Source: Comamonas suwonensis
Lineage (GTDB): Bacteria; Pseudomonadota; Gammaproteobacteria; Burkholderiales; Burkholderiaceae_C
DNA: 64,000 nucleotides
Reading direction: 5' to 3'
Assembly: GCF_012844455.2 (NCBI RefSeq)
Contig: NZ_JABBCQ020000001.1
Coordinates: 310,001 to 374,000 of the forward strand
The translations under genes and the position numbers were made by a program. The notes under the pieces are model-generated. The model was given only the letters and a program-made list of their open reading frames with translations. It was not told the DNA's origin and searched no databases. Within the stretch, counting starts at the first letter, position 1, and each line of letters begins with the position of its first letter. This document shows, one piece after another, positions 17,424 through 25,858 of this stretch.

Positions 17424-19328
17424 ATGTCCGCCTTGCCCACCCGCGTGCTGGCCGTCATCCCGCCGATGACGCAGCTCAACACCCCTTACCCGTCCACCGC
17501 CTACCTCACGGGCTTTCTGCGCTCGCGCGGCATTGCGGCTGTGCAAGAAGACTTGGCGCTGGCGCTGGTGCTGCAATTGCTCTCGCCCGAGGGCCTGCGT
17601 GCCGTGGCCGAGTGCATCAAGACCCTGCCCGACAAAAAGCACACACCTGCGGTGCAGTCCTTTGTGGCGCAGCAGGACCGTTATCTGGCCACCATAGCCC
17701 CGGCGATTGCCTTTTTACAGGGGCGCGACAGCACGCTGGCCCACCGCATTGCCGGGCGCCACTACCTGCCTGAAGGTCCGCGCTTTGCCACGCTGGATGT
17801 GTATGAGGACGAAGAGGGCGGCGACCCGCTGGGCTGGGCCTTTGGCGCTTTAGGCCTGACCGACAAGGCCAAGCACCTGGCCACGCTGTATCTGAACGAT
17901 CTGGCCGATGTGCTGCGTGACGCGGTGGACGAGCGCTTCGAGTTCGTGCGCTATGCCGAATCGCTGGCGGGCAGCCAGCCTACTTTCGATCCGCTGGCGA
18001 ACGCTCTGGCCGCTCCGCCCAATCTGGTGGACGACATGCTGAGCGCGCTGACGTTGGCCGCCATTGAGCGCCATGCGCCCACGGTGGTGCTGCTGTCCGT
18101 GCCGTTTCCCGGCTCGGCCTACGCGGCGTTTCGCATTGCGCAGACGATCAAAGCCAATCACCCGCACATCACCACCGTGCTGGGTGGCGGCTTTGTCAAT
18201 ACCGAGCTGCGCCAGCTGGCCGAGCCACGCGTGTTCGATTACTTCGACTTTGTGACGCTGGACGCGGGCGAGCGCCCCTTGCTAGCGCTACTGGAGCACT
18301 TGCAGGGCGAGCGCGGCCAATCGCGTCTGGTGCGCACCTTTGTGCGGGGCGACGATGGTGCGGTGAAGTACGTCAACATGATGGAGGCCGACATTGCCTT
18401 CGCCGAGGTGGGCACGCCGACCTGGGATGGCCTGCCGCTGGACAAATACCTGTCGCTGCTGGACATGCTCAACCCCATGCACCGCCTGTGGAGCGACGGG
18501 CGCTGGAACAAGCTCACCGTGGCCCACGGTTGTTACTGGAAAAAGTGCAGCTTCTGCGACGTCAGCCTTGACTACATCGGCCGCTATGAAGGTGCCAGCG
18601 CCGAGGTGCTGGCCGATCGCATTCAAGCCATCGTGGCTGAAACCGGCCAGACCGGCTTTCACTTTGTCGACGAAGCCGCGCCGCCCAAGGCGCTCAAGGC
18701 CTTGTCGACCGAGCTGATTGCGCGCAACGCCGGCATCAGCTGGTGGGGCAATGTGCGGTTTGAGAAAACCTTTACCCCCGAGCTGGCCGAACTGATGGCG
18801 GACAGCGGCTGCATCGCCATCTCCGGCGGGCTGGAGGTCGCTTCTGACCGTCTGCTTCAGCTGATGAAAAAAGGTGTGACCGTTGATCAGGTGGCGCGTG
18901 TGACCAAGGCGTTTGCGGACGCCGGCATTCTGGTTCACGCCTATCTGATGTATGGCTTTCCCACGCAGACCGTGCAAGACACGGTGGATGCGCTGGAGTA
19001 CGTGCGCCAGTTGTTCCTCAACGGCTGTATTCAAAGCGGATTCTTTCACCGCTTTACCTGCACCGTACATTCGCCTGTAGGGCTGAACCCCGAGGAATAT
19101 GGCATTGAGCTGCCTCCGCTGCCGCCCGGTGACTTTGCCAAAAACGACCGCCCCTTCATCGACCCCACCGGCGTGGACCATGATGCCTTGGGCAACGCGC
19201 TCAAAAAAGCCATCTACAACTACATGCACGGCATTGGTCTGGAAGAAGACGTGCGCATGTGGTTCCCGTTCAAGGTGCCCAAAACCACGGTCAAACGCGA
19301 CCGTATCGCCCGCGCGCTGCAACAGTAG
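17424..19328 (+). CDS. B12-binding radical SAM protein
   Basis: The 634-residue protein has an N-terminal cobalamin-binding-like domain (VLAVIPPMTQLNTPYPSTAYLTGFLRSRG, and VLGGGFVNTELRQLAEP near residue 253) followed by a radical SAM barrel. The cluster motif is HGCYWKKCSFCD at Cys370, Cys375 and Cys378. The spacing is CX4CX2C, not the standard CX3CX2C. Later SAM-barrel elements include ISGGLEVASDRLLQLMKKG. Such proteins typically methylate or rearrange unreactive carbons; the substrate here is unknown. ATG 17424 is preferred because the cobalamin-domain strand begins there. It stands alone on the plus strand, followed by a repeat element. Confidence 0.88.
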   Translation: MSALPTRVLAVIPPMTQLNTPYPSTAYLTGFLRSRGIAAVQEDLALALVLQLLSPEGLRAVAECIKTLPDKKHTPAVQSFVAQQDRYLATIAPAIAFLQGRDSTLAHRIAGRHYLPEGPRFATLDVYEDEEGGDPLGWAFGALGLTDKAKHLATLYLNDLADVLRDAVDERFEFVRYAESLAGSQPTFDPLANALAAPPNLVDDMLSALTLAAIERHAPTVVLLSVPFPGSAYAAFRIAQTIKANHPHITTVLGGGFVNTELRQLAEPRVFDYFDFVTLDAGERPLLALLEHLQGERGQSRLVRTFVRGDDGAVKYVNMMEADIAFAEVGTPTWDGLPLDKYLSLLDMLNPMHRLWSDGRWNKLTVAHGCYWKKCSFCDVSLDYIGRYEGASAEVLADRIQAIVAETGQTGFHFVDEAAPPKALKALSTELIARNAGISWWGNVRFEKTFTPELAELMADSGCIAISGGLEVASDRLLQLMKKGVTVDQVARVTKAFADAGILVHAYLMYGFPTQTVQDTVDALEYVRQLFLNGCIQSGFFHRFTCTVHSPVGLNPEEYGIELPPLPPGDFAKNDRPFIDPTGVDHDALGNALKKAIYNYMHGIGLEEDVRMWFPFKVPKTTVKRDRIARALQQ

Positions 19329-19339
19329 GCGATTTTTCG

Positions 19340-19419
19340 ATAGCTTGCAGCCCTTTTTAAGCGATGGTTTCAAATGGATTTCTATCTGAAATTAGCGATT
19401 AGCTAGCGCTGGAAGCTAT
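19340..19419. repeat. 80-base palindromic repeat element (AGCTTGCAGC variant)
   Basis: The ends ATAGCTTGCAGCCC and AGCTAGCGCTGGAAGCTAT are inverted relative to each other. The centre GTTTCAAATGGATTTCTATCT resembles the centre of the copy at 54768-54843. The length equals that of the copy at 50428-50507. Confidence 0.65.
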
Positions 19420-19563
19420 TGATTTAATAGCGCTCCTCTGAACATGCTGGCTGTCTGCCTGCGCCAGAAACTGCCACTGGCCGTTACCAGTGGTTGCACG
19501 CTCCCATTGGACAAGCATGGCTTGCCATAATCTGCTCCGTTTTGACCTCCAAGGAGAGATGGG

Positions 19564-20883
19564 ATGGGAATGTTTGAATGGACGCCGAAGTCGTCCGATG
19601 TTTTGCAGGACGGCGGCGTTATCGGCCCCGATGAGCGGCTGCCCTGGGCGCAAACCGGCTTGATGGGGATTCAGCACGTGATCGCCATGTTTGGCTCCAC
19701 CGTGCTGGCGCCCATCCTGATGGGCTTTGATCCGAATCTGGCGGTGCTGATGAGCGGTATCGGCACGCTGATCTTCTTCATCATCACCGGCGGCAAGGTG
19801 CCCAGCTATCTGGGCTCGTCCTTTGCCTTTATTGGTGTGGTCAATGTCGCCACCGGCTATGTGGCCAGCCACGGTGCCAATGCCAATATTGGCGTGGCGC
19901 TGGGCGGCATCATTGCCTGCGGTCTGGTCTATATGCTGGTGGGCGTGCTGGTGCAGGCCATTGGCACGGGCTGGATTGAGCGCTTTATGCCCCCGGTGGT
20001 GACCGGCGCAGTGGTGGCGGTGATTGGCCTGAATTTGGCTGGCATCCCCATCAAGAACATGGCATCCAACAACTTCGAGTCGTGGATGCAGGCACTGACC
20101 TTTCTGTCCGTGGCGTTGGTGGCGGTGTTCACACGCGGCATGCTGCAGCGACTGCTGATTCTGATCGGCCTGCTGGTGGCCAGCGTGCTCTACGCAGTCT
20201 TCACCAATATGCTGGGCTGGGGCAAGCCGGTGGATCTGAGCGGCGTGGCCAATGCGGCATGGTTTGGCATTCCCTCCTTCCACGCACCGGTGTTCAGCAC
20301 CAACGCCATGCTGCTGATCGTGCCAGTGGTCATCATTCTGGTGGCAGAGAACCTGGGCCACATCAAGGCCGTGACGGCCATGACCGGCAAAAACCTGGAC
20401 CAGTACATGGGCCGTGCCTTCATCGGTGATGGCGTGGCGACCATGGTCTCCGGCGCGGCCGGCGGCACAGGCGTGACCACCTATGCTGAAAACATTGGTG
20501 TGATGGCGGCTACCCGCATTTACTCCACCGCCGTGTTCTTTGTGGCGGCCTTGCTGGCCGTGCTGCTGGGCTTCTCGCCCAAGTTCGGCGCGCTGATTCA
20601 GGCCATTCCTCTGCCCGTAATGGGCGGTGTGTCCATCGTCGTGTTTGGCCTGATCGCCATTGCTGGTGCCAAGATCTGGGTGGACAACAAGGTGGATTTC
20701 TCCGACATCAAGAATCTGATCGTGGCTGCTATCACCCTGATTCTGGGCACGGGCGAATTCACGCTGAAGTTCGGTGAATTTGCACTGGGGGGCATCGGCT
20801 GCGCCACCTTTGGTGCCATCATCATGTATGCGCTGCTGGCGATGGGCGATCGCCCATCTGAAACTAAGGTACAAAATAAGTAA
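19564..20883 (+). CDS. Nucleobase:cation symporter-2 (uracil/xanthine permease)
   Basis: The 439-residue integral membrane protein has about 12-14 hydrophobic segments of the NCS2 fold. Family blocks include GIQHVIAMFGSTVLAPILMGF at residues 36-56 and ENLGHIKAVTAMTG, the transport-helix region that in UraA carries the substrate-contacting Glu. It closely resembles UraA/RutG-type uracil permeases. GGAGAG lies just upstream of ATG 19564. A structured RNA with a strong terminator follows the stop codon. Confidence 0.92.
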   Translation: MGMFEWTPKSSDVLQDGGVIGPDERLPWAQTGLMGIQHVIAMFGSTVLAPILMGFDPNLAVLMSGIGTLIFFIITGGKVPSYLGSSFAFIGVVNVATGYVASHGANANIGVALGGIIACGLVYMLVGVLVQAIGTGWIERFMPPVVTGAVVAVIGLNLAGIPIKNMASNNFESWMQALTFLSVALVAVFTRGMLQRLLILIGLLVASVLYAVFTNMLGWGKPVDLSGVANAAWFGIPSFHAPVFSTNAMLLIVPVVIILVAENLGHIKAVTAMTGKNLDQYMGRAFIGDGVATMVSGAAGGTGVTTYAENIGVMAATRIYSTAVFFVAALLAVLLGFSPKFGALIQAIPLPVMGGVSIVVFGLIAIAGAKIWVDNKVDFSDIKNLIVAAITLILGTGEFTLKFGEFALGGIGCATFGAIIMYALLAMGDRPSETKVQNK

Positions 20884-20898
20884 GCGCCAACATGTAAC

Positions 20899-21015
20899 TC
20901 AGGGACATTCCCCTGACAACAGCGCGGGGCCTTTGAGGCGAACCCCGGTAATGATGTTCCGCGCTGGTAACATTTATCTCTGGAGATACGCCGCCCTACC
21001 CGGGCGGTTTTTTTT
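20899..21015 (+). ncRNA. Structured RNA with intrinsic terminator, leader of the CoA-transferase gene or permease 3' UTR
   Basis: Three stems occur in order. The first is TCAGGG/CCCTGA (20899-20904 with 20911-20916). The second is CAGCGCGG/CCGCGCTG (20920-20927 with 20959-20966), with an alternative GGGG/CCCC pairing inside. The third is CCGCCC/GGGCGG (20991-20996 with 21002-21007), followed by T8. A TATCTC-GAGATA element stands just before the terminator. CCGCGCTG and CGGGCGG recur at 21063-21070 and 21087-21093 in the CoA-transferase leader, so alternative pairings are possible. I do not recognise a known riboswitch class; it could also be a 3' UTR small RNA. Confidence 0.5.
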
Positions 21016-21116
21016 AGAGGTGCCGACCAGGCATCGAGCATGGGCCACAAGAACAGCAAAGTCCGCGCTGCTCAGGCTCGCATGTTCGGGCGGAGTCTCT
21101 GAGCTTGGAGCAAACA

Positions 21117-22631
21117 ATGACCATCGCAGATCGCGTACGTTACCCAGAATTCCTCTCGCGCGTCATGACGGCCGAAGAGGCTGCCGCCATGATCCCGCAT
21201 GGCGTCAATGTCGGCATGAGCGGCTTTACCGGAGCCGGCTACCCCAAGGCATTGCCCCAGGCCATCGCGGCCCGTGCCAAGGCCGAGCATGCCCAAGGCA
21301 AGCCCTACAAGATCAATGTCTGGACGGGTGCATCTACCGCCGCCGAGTGCGACGGTGTGATGGCTGAGGCCCATGCACTGGGCCAGCGCCTGCCCTTCAA
21401 CACCGACCCTATTGCCCGCAAGGCTGTGAATGCGGGTGAGATTGACTTCATTGACATGCATCTGTCCCACGTGGCACAGCATGCATGGTTTGGCTTTCTG
21501 GGCCATATGAGCATCGCCGTGATCGAAGTGCTGGGTGTGACGGCCGATGGTCTGCTGATTCCCTCCACAGCAGTGGGCAACAACAAGACCTGGCTCGAGA
21601 TCGCCGACAAGGTGATTCTGGAAGTCAACACCAAGCCGCCCGCCAAGATGGAAGGCATGCACGACATCTACTACGGCACGGCCATTCCGCCGCGTCGCAT
21701 GCCCATCAACATGACGCATGCCGACGACCGTATTGGCGAGCCTTATCTAAAGGTTGACCCTGCCAAGGTGATCGCCGTGGTGGAAACCCACAAGGGTGAC
21801 CGCGACAACGTGTTTGCCACACCGGACGAAAACTCCAACAAGATTGCCGGCTACATCATCGACTTCCTCGCGCACGAGATGAAGATGGGTCGCCTGCCCA
21901 AGGAAATGCTGCCCATCCAGTCGGGCGTGGGCAATGTGGCCAACGCCGTGCTGGCCGGTCTGCAGCACAGCCCGTTCGAGAATCTGCTGGGTTTCACCGA
22001 AGTGTTGCAGGATGGCATGCTGGACCTGCTGCGCGCCGGCAAGATGAGCAAGGCCTCGGCCACCTCCATCTCACTGTCTGCGGCGGCCTACAAGGACTTC
22101 GAGGACAAAATCGACTTTTATCGCGAGCGCATCATCCTGCGTCCGCAGGAAATCTCGAATCACCCGGAGCTGGTGCGCCGTCTGGGCATCATCGCCATGA
22201 ACTCGATGATCGAGGCCGACATCTACGGCAACATCAACTCCACCCATGTGATGGGCACCGGCATGATGAACGGCATCGGCGGCTCGGGCGACTTTGCGCG
22301 CAACGGTTACCTGTCCTTCTTTGTCACGCCTTCCGTGGCCAAGGACGGCAAGATCAGCTGCATCGTGCCCATGTGCTCGCACGTGGACCACACCGAGCAC
22401 GACACGCAGATCATCGTCACCGAGCAAGGCCTGGCCGACCTGCGCGGCCTCTCGCCCAAGCAGCGTGCGCAAGTCATCATCGACCAATGCGTTCACCCCG
22501 ACTACCGCGACCAGCTGCAGGACTACTTTGACCGCTCGCGCCAGCAGGGCGCGCAGCACACGCCGCACATCCTGACCGAAGCCCTGAGCTGGCATCAGCG
22601 CTTCATGGACAAGGGCGACATGCGCGCGTGA
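21117..22631 (+). CDS. Succinyl-CoA:acetate CoA-transferase (acetyl-CoA hydrolase family)
   Basis: The 504-residue protein resembles Cat1/AarC-type class I CoA-transferases. The active-site glutamate is in GFTEVLQDGMLDLL, preceded by the glycine loop PIQSGVGNVANAVLAG. It would move CoA between succinyl-CoA and acetate, linking acetate activation or disposal to the TCA cycle. ATG 21117 follows TTGGAG by 6 bases; the TTG at 21105 lies in that ribosome site. The gene has a long leader after the upstream terminator, so it probably has its own promoter or is controlled by read-through. Confidence 0.93.
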   Translation: MTIADRVRYPEFLSRVMTAEEAAAMIPHGVNVGMSGFTGAGYPKALPQAIAARAKAEHAQGKPYKINVWTGASTAAECDGVMAEAHALGQRLPFNTDPIARKAVNAGEIDFIDMHLSHVAQHAWFGFLGHMSIAVIEVLGVTADGLLIPSTAVGNNKTWLEIADKVILEVNTKPPAKMEGMHDIYYGTAIPPRRMPINMTHADDRIGEPYLKVDPAKVIAVVETHKGDRDNVFATPDENSNKIAGYIIDFLAHEMKMGRLPKEMLPIQSGVGNVANAVLAGLQHSPFENLLGFTEVLQDGMLDLLRAGKMSKASATSISLSAAAYKDFEDKIDFYRERIILRPQEISNHPELVRRLGIIAMNSMIEADIYGNINSTHVMGTGMMNGIGGSGDFARNGYLSFFVTPSVAKDGKISCIVPMCSHVDHTEHDTQIIVTEQGLADLRGLSPKQRAQVIIDQCVHPDYRDQLQDYFDRSRQQGAQHTPHILTEALSWHQRFMDKGDMRA

Positions 22632-22685
22632 TCGCTACCTAGTCCGCTTGGTGCTAGCTTCTGCGGCACCAAGTCCGTAGCATCG

Positions 22686-22715
22686 AAGGGCACTCTGCAA
22701 AGAGTGCCCTTTTTT
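22686..22715 (+). terminator. Terminator of the CoA-transferase gene
   Basis: AAGGGCACTCT and AGAGTGCCCTT pair around a short loop and end in T6. It stands about 20 bases before the thioesterase start codon. Confidence 0.9.
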
Positions 22716-22735
22716 CATGCACAACAAGGACTGGT

Positions 22736-23209
22736 ATGGCGATCTGGACCCGAGAGCTTGATCTCAAAGCACTGAACGCAGGCAGTGCCAACACGGCAAT
22801 TTCCCACCTGGGCATTGAGTTCACCGAGTACGGTGACGACTATGTCTGCGCCCGTATTCATGTGGATGAGCGCACCTGCCAACCTTATGGCATCTTGCAC
22901 GGCGGCGTCAGCGTGGTGCTGGCTGAAACCCTGGGTTCGCTGGCTGCGGCCTGCAGCATTCCTGAGGGTTATCGCTGTGTGGGCCTCAACGTCTCGGCCA
23001 ACCATGTACGCGCAGGCCGCAAGGGCAGCTGGATCACCGCCACAGCGCGGCCCACACATCTGGGCCGCACCACCCATGTCTGGGGCATAGAGCTGCGCGA
23101 TGAAGACGGCAAGCTGACCTGCAGCTGTAGTCTGACCATGGCGATTTTGCCGCCAGAAGTGGCGAAAAATGCACGCCTGGATGCCGCATCGCTGGGCGGT
23201 GTGGCCTAA
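22736..23209 (+). CDS. Hotdog-fold acyl-CoA thioesterase (PaaI/YdiI type)
   Basis: The 157-residue single hotdog domain has the active-site block YGILHGGVSVVLAETLGSLAA, with HGG and the catalytic glutamate of the 4-hydroxybenzoyl-CoA/PaaI thioesterase group. Such enzymes release free CoA from dead-end acyl- or aryl-CoA thioesters. The start ATG 22736 lies directly behind the terminator hairpin of the preceding gene, and AAGGA stands upstream. The substrate cannot be read from the sequence; nearby CoA pathways suggest a housekeeping role in CoA recycling. Confidence 0.9.
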   Translation: MAIWTRELDLKALNAGSANTAISHLGIEFTEYGDDYVCARIHVDERTCQPYGILHGGVSVVLAETLGSLAAACSIPEGYRCVGLNVSANHVRAGRKGSWITATARPTHLGRTTHVWGIELRDEDGKLTCSCSLTMAILPPEVAKNARLDAASLGGVA

Positions 23210-23228
23210 GCGGAGTAAAGCAAAAAAG

Positions 23229-23271
23229 TGAGCTGCTTGCGCTTATGAATAAAGGGCCATACGGCCCTTTT
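23229..23271. terminator. Repeat core plus bidirectional terminator between convergent genes
   Basis: GAGCTGCTTGCGCTTATG (23231-23246) is a solo copy of the dispersed repeat core. It is followed by AAAGGGCC-ATAC-GGCCCTTTT (23251-23271), a terminator serving the thioesterase and livF transcripts from both sides. Confidence 0.75.
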
Positions 23272-23274
23272 GCT

Positions 23275-24027
23275 TTATACGCCCAGCAGGCTTGAAAGCG
23301 GCTCAGGCTGCTGCTGCAATTGTGCAGAAGGGGCTTGCAAGGCCAGCTTTCCTTTCTCCATCACCGCCGCGTAATCGGTGTGGGCCAGTACTTTTTTATA
23401 GTCGCGGTCCACGATCAAGGTGGAGATGCCGGTGGCGCGAATTTCGGCAATCACGCGCCAGATTTCGGCGACCACCAGTGGGGCCAGACCTTCGGTGGCT
23501 TCATCCAGAATCATCAGGCGCGGATTGGTCATCAGCGCTCGACCAATCGACACCATCTGCTGCTCGCCGCCTGATAGCTGATCGCCGCCGTTGGACAGCC
23601 GTTCCTTGAGGCGCGGAAAGGTTTCCAGCACGCGCTCGTACGTCCAGTTTCTCTGGCCATCCAGCCCGGCTCTGGCGCTCATCAGCAGGTTCTCCTTGAC
23701 GGAGAGATTGGGGAACACGCCGCGCCCTTCGGGCACATAGCCAATGCCCAGTTTGGCCATTTTTTCAGGGGCGAAATTCGTCACTTCCTTACCATCTGCA
23801 AATACCCGGCCAGAGCGGGCGGGTACATAGCCCATCAGGGTGCGAATCAGGGTGGTCTTGCCCATGCCGTTACGCCCCAGCAGGCCTACGGCCTTGCCTT
23901 GCGGCAGCGCCAGAGAGACGCCGTGCAGGATATGGCTGTCGCCATAAAAACTGTGCACATCCTGTAGGCTGAACAGTGCTTTTTCGGTCTGCATTGCGGA
24001 GCTGATTTCTGCCACGGCTTCAAGCAT
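23275..24027 (-). CDS. livF: Branched-chain-type ABC transporter ATPase LivF
   Basis: The 250-residue ATPase has Walker A GRNGMGKTT, signature LSGGEQQMVSIGRAL and Walker B LMILDEATEGLAP, the last typical of LivF. The start at 24027 (MLEAVAEISSAMQ) overlaps the livG stop by 8 bases, indicating translational coupling. It is the last gene of a five-gene transporter unit downstream of benzoate-activation genes. The system may therefore import aromatic acids rather than leucine. Confidence 0.93.
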   Translation of the reverse strand: MLEAVAEISSAMQTEKALFSLQDVHSFYGDSHILHGVSLALPQGKAVGLLGRNGMGKTTLIRTLMGYVPARSGRVFADGKEVTNFAPEKMAKLGIGYVPEGRGVFPNLSVKENLLMSARAGLDGQRNWTYERVLETFPRLKERLSNGGDQLSGGEQQMVSIGRALMTNPRLMILDEATEGLAPLVVAEIWRVIAEIRATGISTLIVDRDYKKVLAHTDYAAVMEKGKLALQAPSAQLQQQPEPLSSLLGV

Positions 24028-24781
24028 GTTCTTCCTCTCCCAGATAGGCCGTGCGTACCACGGGGTCTGTGCGGATCTGGTCTGGGGTACCGGTCGCCAC
24101 GACGCTGCCATTAACCATGACCGTGATGCGATCTGCGATGCGAAATACGGCATCCATATCGTGCTCCACCAGCAGCACGGCATGGGCTTGCTTCAGCTCC
24201 TGCAGCAGCACCAGCATGCGCTCGGTTTCTTCTGCACCCATGCCGGCCAGCGGCTCATCCAGCAGCAGCACTCGCGGTGCAGTGGCAAGGCACATGGCGA
24301 CTTCTAATTGGCGCTTGGCTCCATGACTCAGGCTGCCTGCAATGCGCTCGGCATGTTGCGCCAGACCTGCACGCACAAGGGCCGACTGCGCGCGCTCCAT
24401 GCTGGCGGCGCAATGCTGGGCAGACTCCCAGATGCGCCAAGGACGTGGTTGGGCCTGCGCCTGTGCGGTCAGGCGGCAGTTTTCCAGTACCGTGAATTCC
24501 GGGAAGATGGTGGTGCGCTGGTAGCTGCGGCCAATGCCCGCCTTGGCGCGCAGGGGCTGGGGCATGCGGGTGACATCATGGCCTTCCAGCGCAATGCTGC
24601 CGCTGCTAACCGCTATCTCGCCCGAGAGCATATTGATCAGCGTGGATTTGCCCGCGCCGTTGGTGCCGATGACGGCATGGACCTCGCCCTGATGCAGATC
24701 CAGATTCACCTCATTGACGGCCACCAGACCACCAAATCGCCGCGTCAGGCCGCGCACGGAAAGTTGGGGAGCGTCACTCAT
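24020..24781 (-). CDS. livG: Branched-chain-type ABC transporter ATPase LivG
   Basis: The 253-residue ATPase has Walker A GTNGAGKSTLINML, signature LSHGAKRQLEVAMCL and Walker B VLLLDEPLAGMGAEE, as in LivG. AAGGAGC lies a few bases upstream of ATG 24781, inside the end of livM, and the genes overlap by 8 bases. Together with LivF it energises the LivHM channel on the cytoplasmic face of the membrane. Confidence 0.93.
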   Translation of the reverse strand: MSDAPQLSVRGLTRRFGGLVAVNEVNLDLHQGEVHAVIGTNGAGKSTLINMLSGEIAVSSGSIALEGHDVTRMPQPLRAKAGIGRSYQRTTIFPEFTVLENCRLTAQAQAQPRPWRIWESAQHCAASMERAQSALVRAGLAQHAERIAGSLSHGAKRQLEVAMCLATAPRVLLLDEPLAGMGAEETERMLVLLQELKQAHAVLLVEHDMDAVFRIADRITVMVNGSVVATGTPDQIRTDPVVRTAYLGEEEHA

Positions 24782-25856
24782 TGTTTGCTCCTTGATTGGT
24801 AGCTGCTTGCGCTTTACTTGTCTGCGCTGCAGGCTTTTTTTGCCATTTATCGTTGATGCCAACGAGCCCTTTGGGCAGCAAGGCGACGAGCACGATGATG
24901 GCGATGCCCAGCGTCAGCTGCCAGTGGTCGGCCGCATTGCCCATGATGGCGTGCGTGCTCAGCAGCTCCTTGAGCAGCACAAAGGTCATAGTGCCCAGTA
25001 CCGCGCCGCGCAGCGAGCCAACGCCGCCCAGAATCAGCATCAGCAGTACCTCGCCCGAGTGATGCCAGGCCAGCAGTTCTGGGTTGACCACGGCGTCGCG
25101 TGCAGCCAGCAGAAAGCCTGCCAGTCCAGCCAGAGCACCCGCAATTACAAAGCCCGCAAGCTTGTAGCCGTAGGTCGCAAAACCGGCGGCGCGCATGCGC
25201 TGCTCGTTGACGCGAATGCCGGACAACGCATGACCAAAGCGCGAGTGGCGCAGCATGGCGATGAAGGCGTAGACCAGCACCAGCGCGGCCAGCACGACGA
25301 AATACTGTGTGCTGCTGCTTTCCATGTCCAGCGCGCCAATGGCCGGACGCTGCATGAGGTAGATGCCGTCGCTGCCGCCAAAGTAGCCCACGTCATGCAC
25401 CACAAAAAAGGCCAGCTGTGCAAAGGCCAGCGTGACCATGATGAAGTACACGCCCTTGGTGCGCAGACTTAAAGCGCCGACCACCAGCGCATACAGCCCT
25501 GATGCGCCAACAGCGGCGCTCAGCATGACGAGAAAGTTGCTGCCATCTGGCCCCGCAGCCTTCACGGCTGCATAGGCACCCAGGCCAAAGTAGGCCGCAT
25601 GGCCCAGACTCACCAGCCCCGCGCCGCCCACCAGAATATGCAGGCTTAGCGCGAAGATGGACAGGATCATGATCTTGACGACCAGATCAGACAGATAGGC
25701 CGACCAGAAGGGCTGAGCGGCCGCCAGCAGCACGGCGCAGGCCAGTGGCAGCACAACCCCCACCCACACGCTTTTGGCGCGAATAGGGCGGCTCTGGCTG
25801 GTGACGGCAGGCGCTTCTGCGTAGGCCTGGTTGGTGTGGGGTAGCGGGTTGCTCAT
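24774..25856 (-). CDS. livM: Branched-chain-type ABC transporter permease LivM
   Basis: The 360-residue permease has about 8-10 hydrophobic segments and the typical LivM stretch GLVSLGHAAYFGLGAYAA. The N-terminal 30 residues are polar. The last 15-20 residues (SKAQAATNQGANNE) are encoded by a copy of the dispersed repeat core at about 24791-24808, so the tail is probably not conserved. Two bases separate it from livH. Confidence 0.92.
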   Translation of the reverse strand: MSNPLPHTNQAYAEAPAVTSQSRPIRAKSVWVGVVLPLACAVLLAAAQPFWSAYLSDLVVKIMILSIFALSLHILVGGAGLVSLGHAAYFGLGAYAAVKAAGPDGSNFLVMLSAAVGASGLYALVVGALSLRTKGVYFIMVTLAFAQLAFFVVHDVGYFGGSDGIYLMQRPAIGALDMESSSTQYFVVLAALVLVYAFIAMLRHSRFGHALSGIRVNEQRMRAAGFATYGYKLAGFVIAGALAGLAGFLLAARDAVVNPELLAWHHSGEVLLMLILGGVGSLRGAVLGTMTFVLLKELLSTHAIMGNAADHWQLTLGIAIIVLVALLPKGLVGINDKWQKKPAAQTSKAQAATNQGANNE

Positions 25857-25858
25857 GT

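Noticed and set aside
19399..20874. 491-codon antisense frame opposite the uracil permease
   Set aside because: Shadow frame with His-rich low-complexity sequence; the permease reads cleanly.
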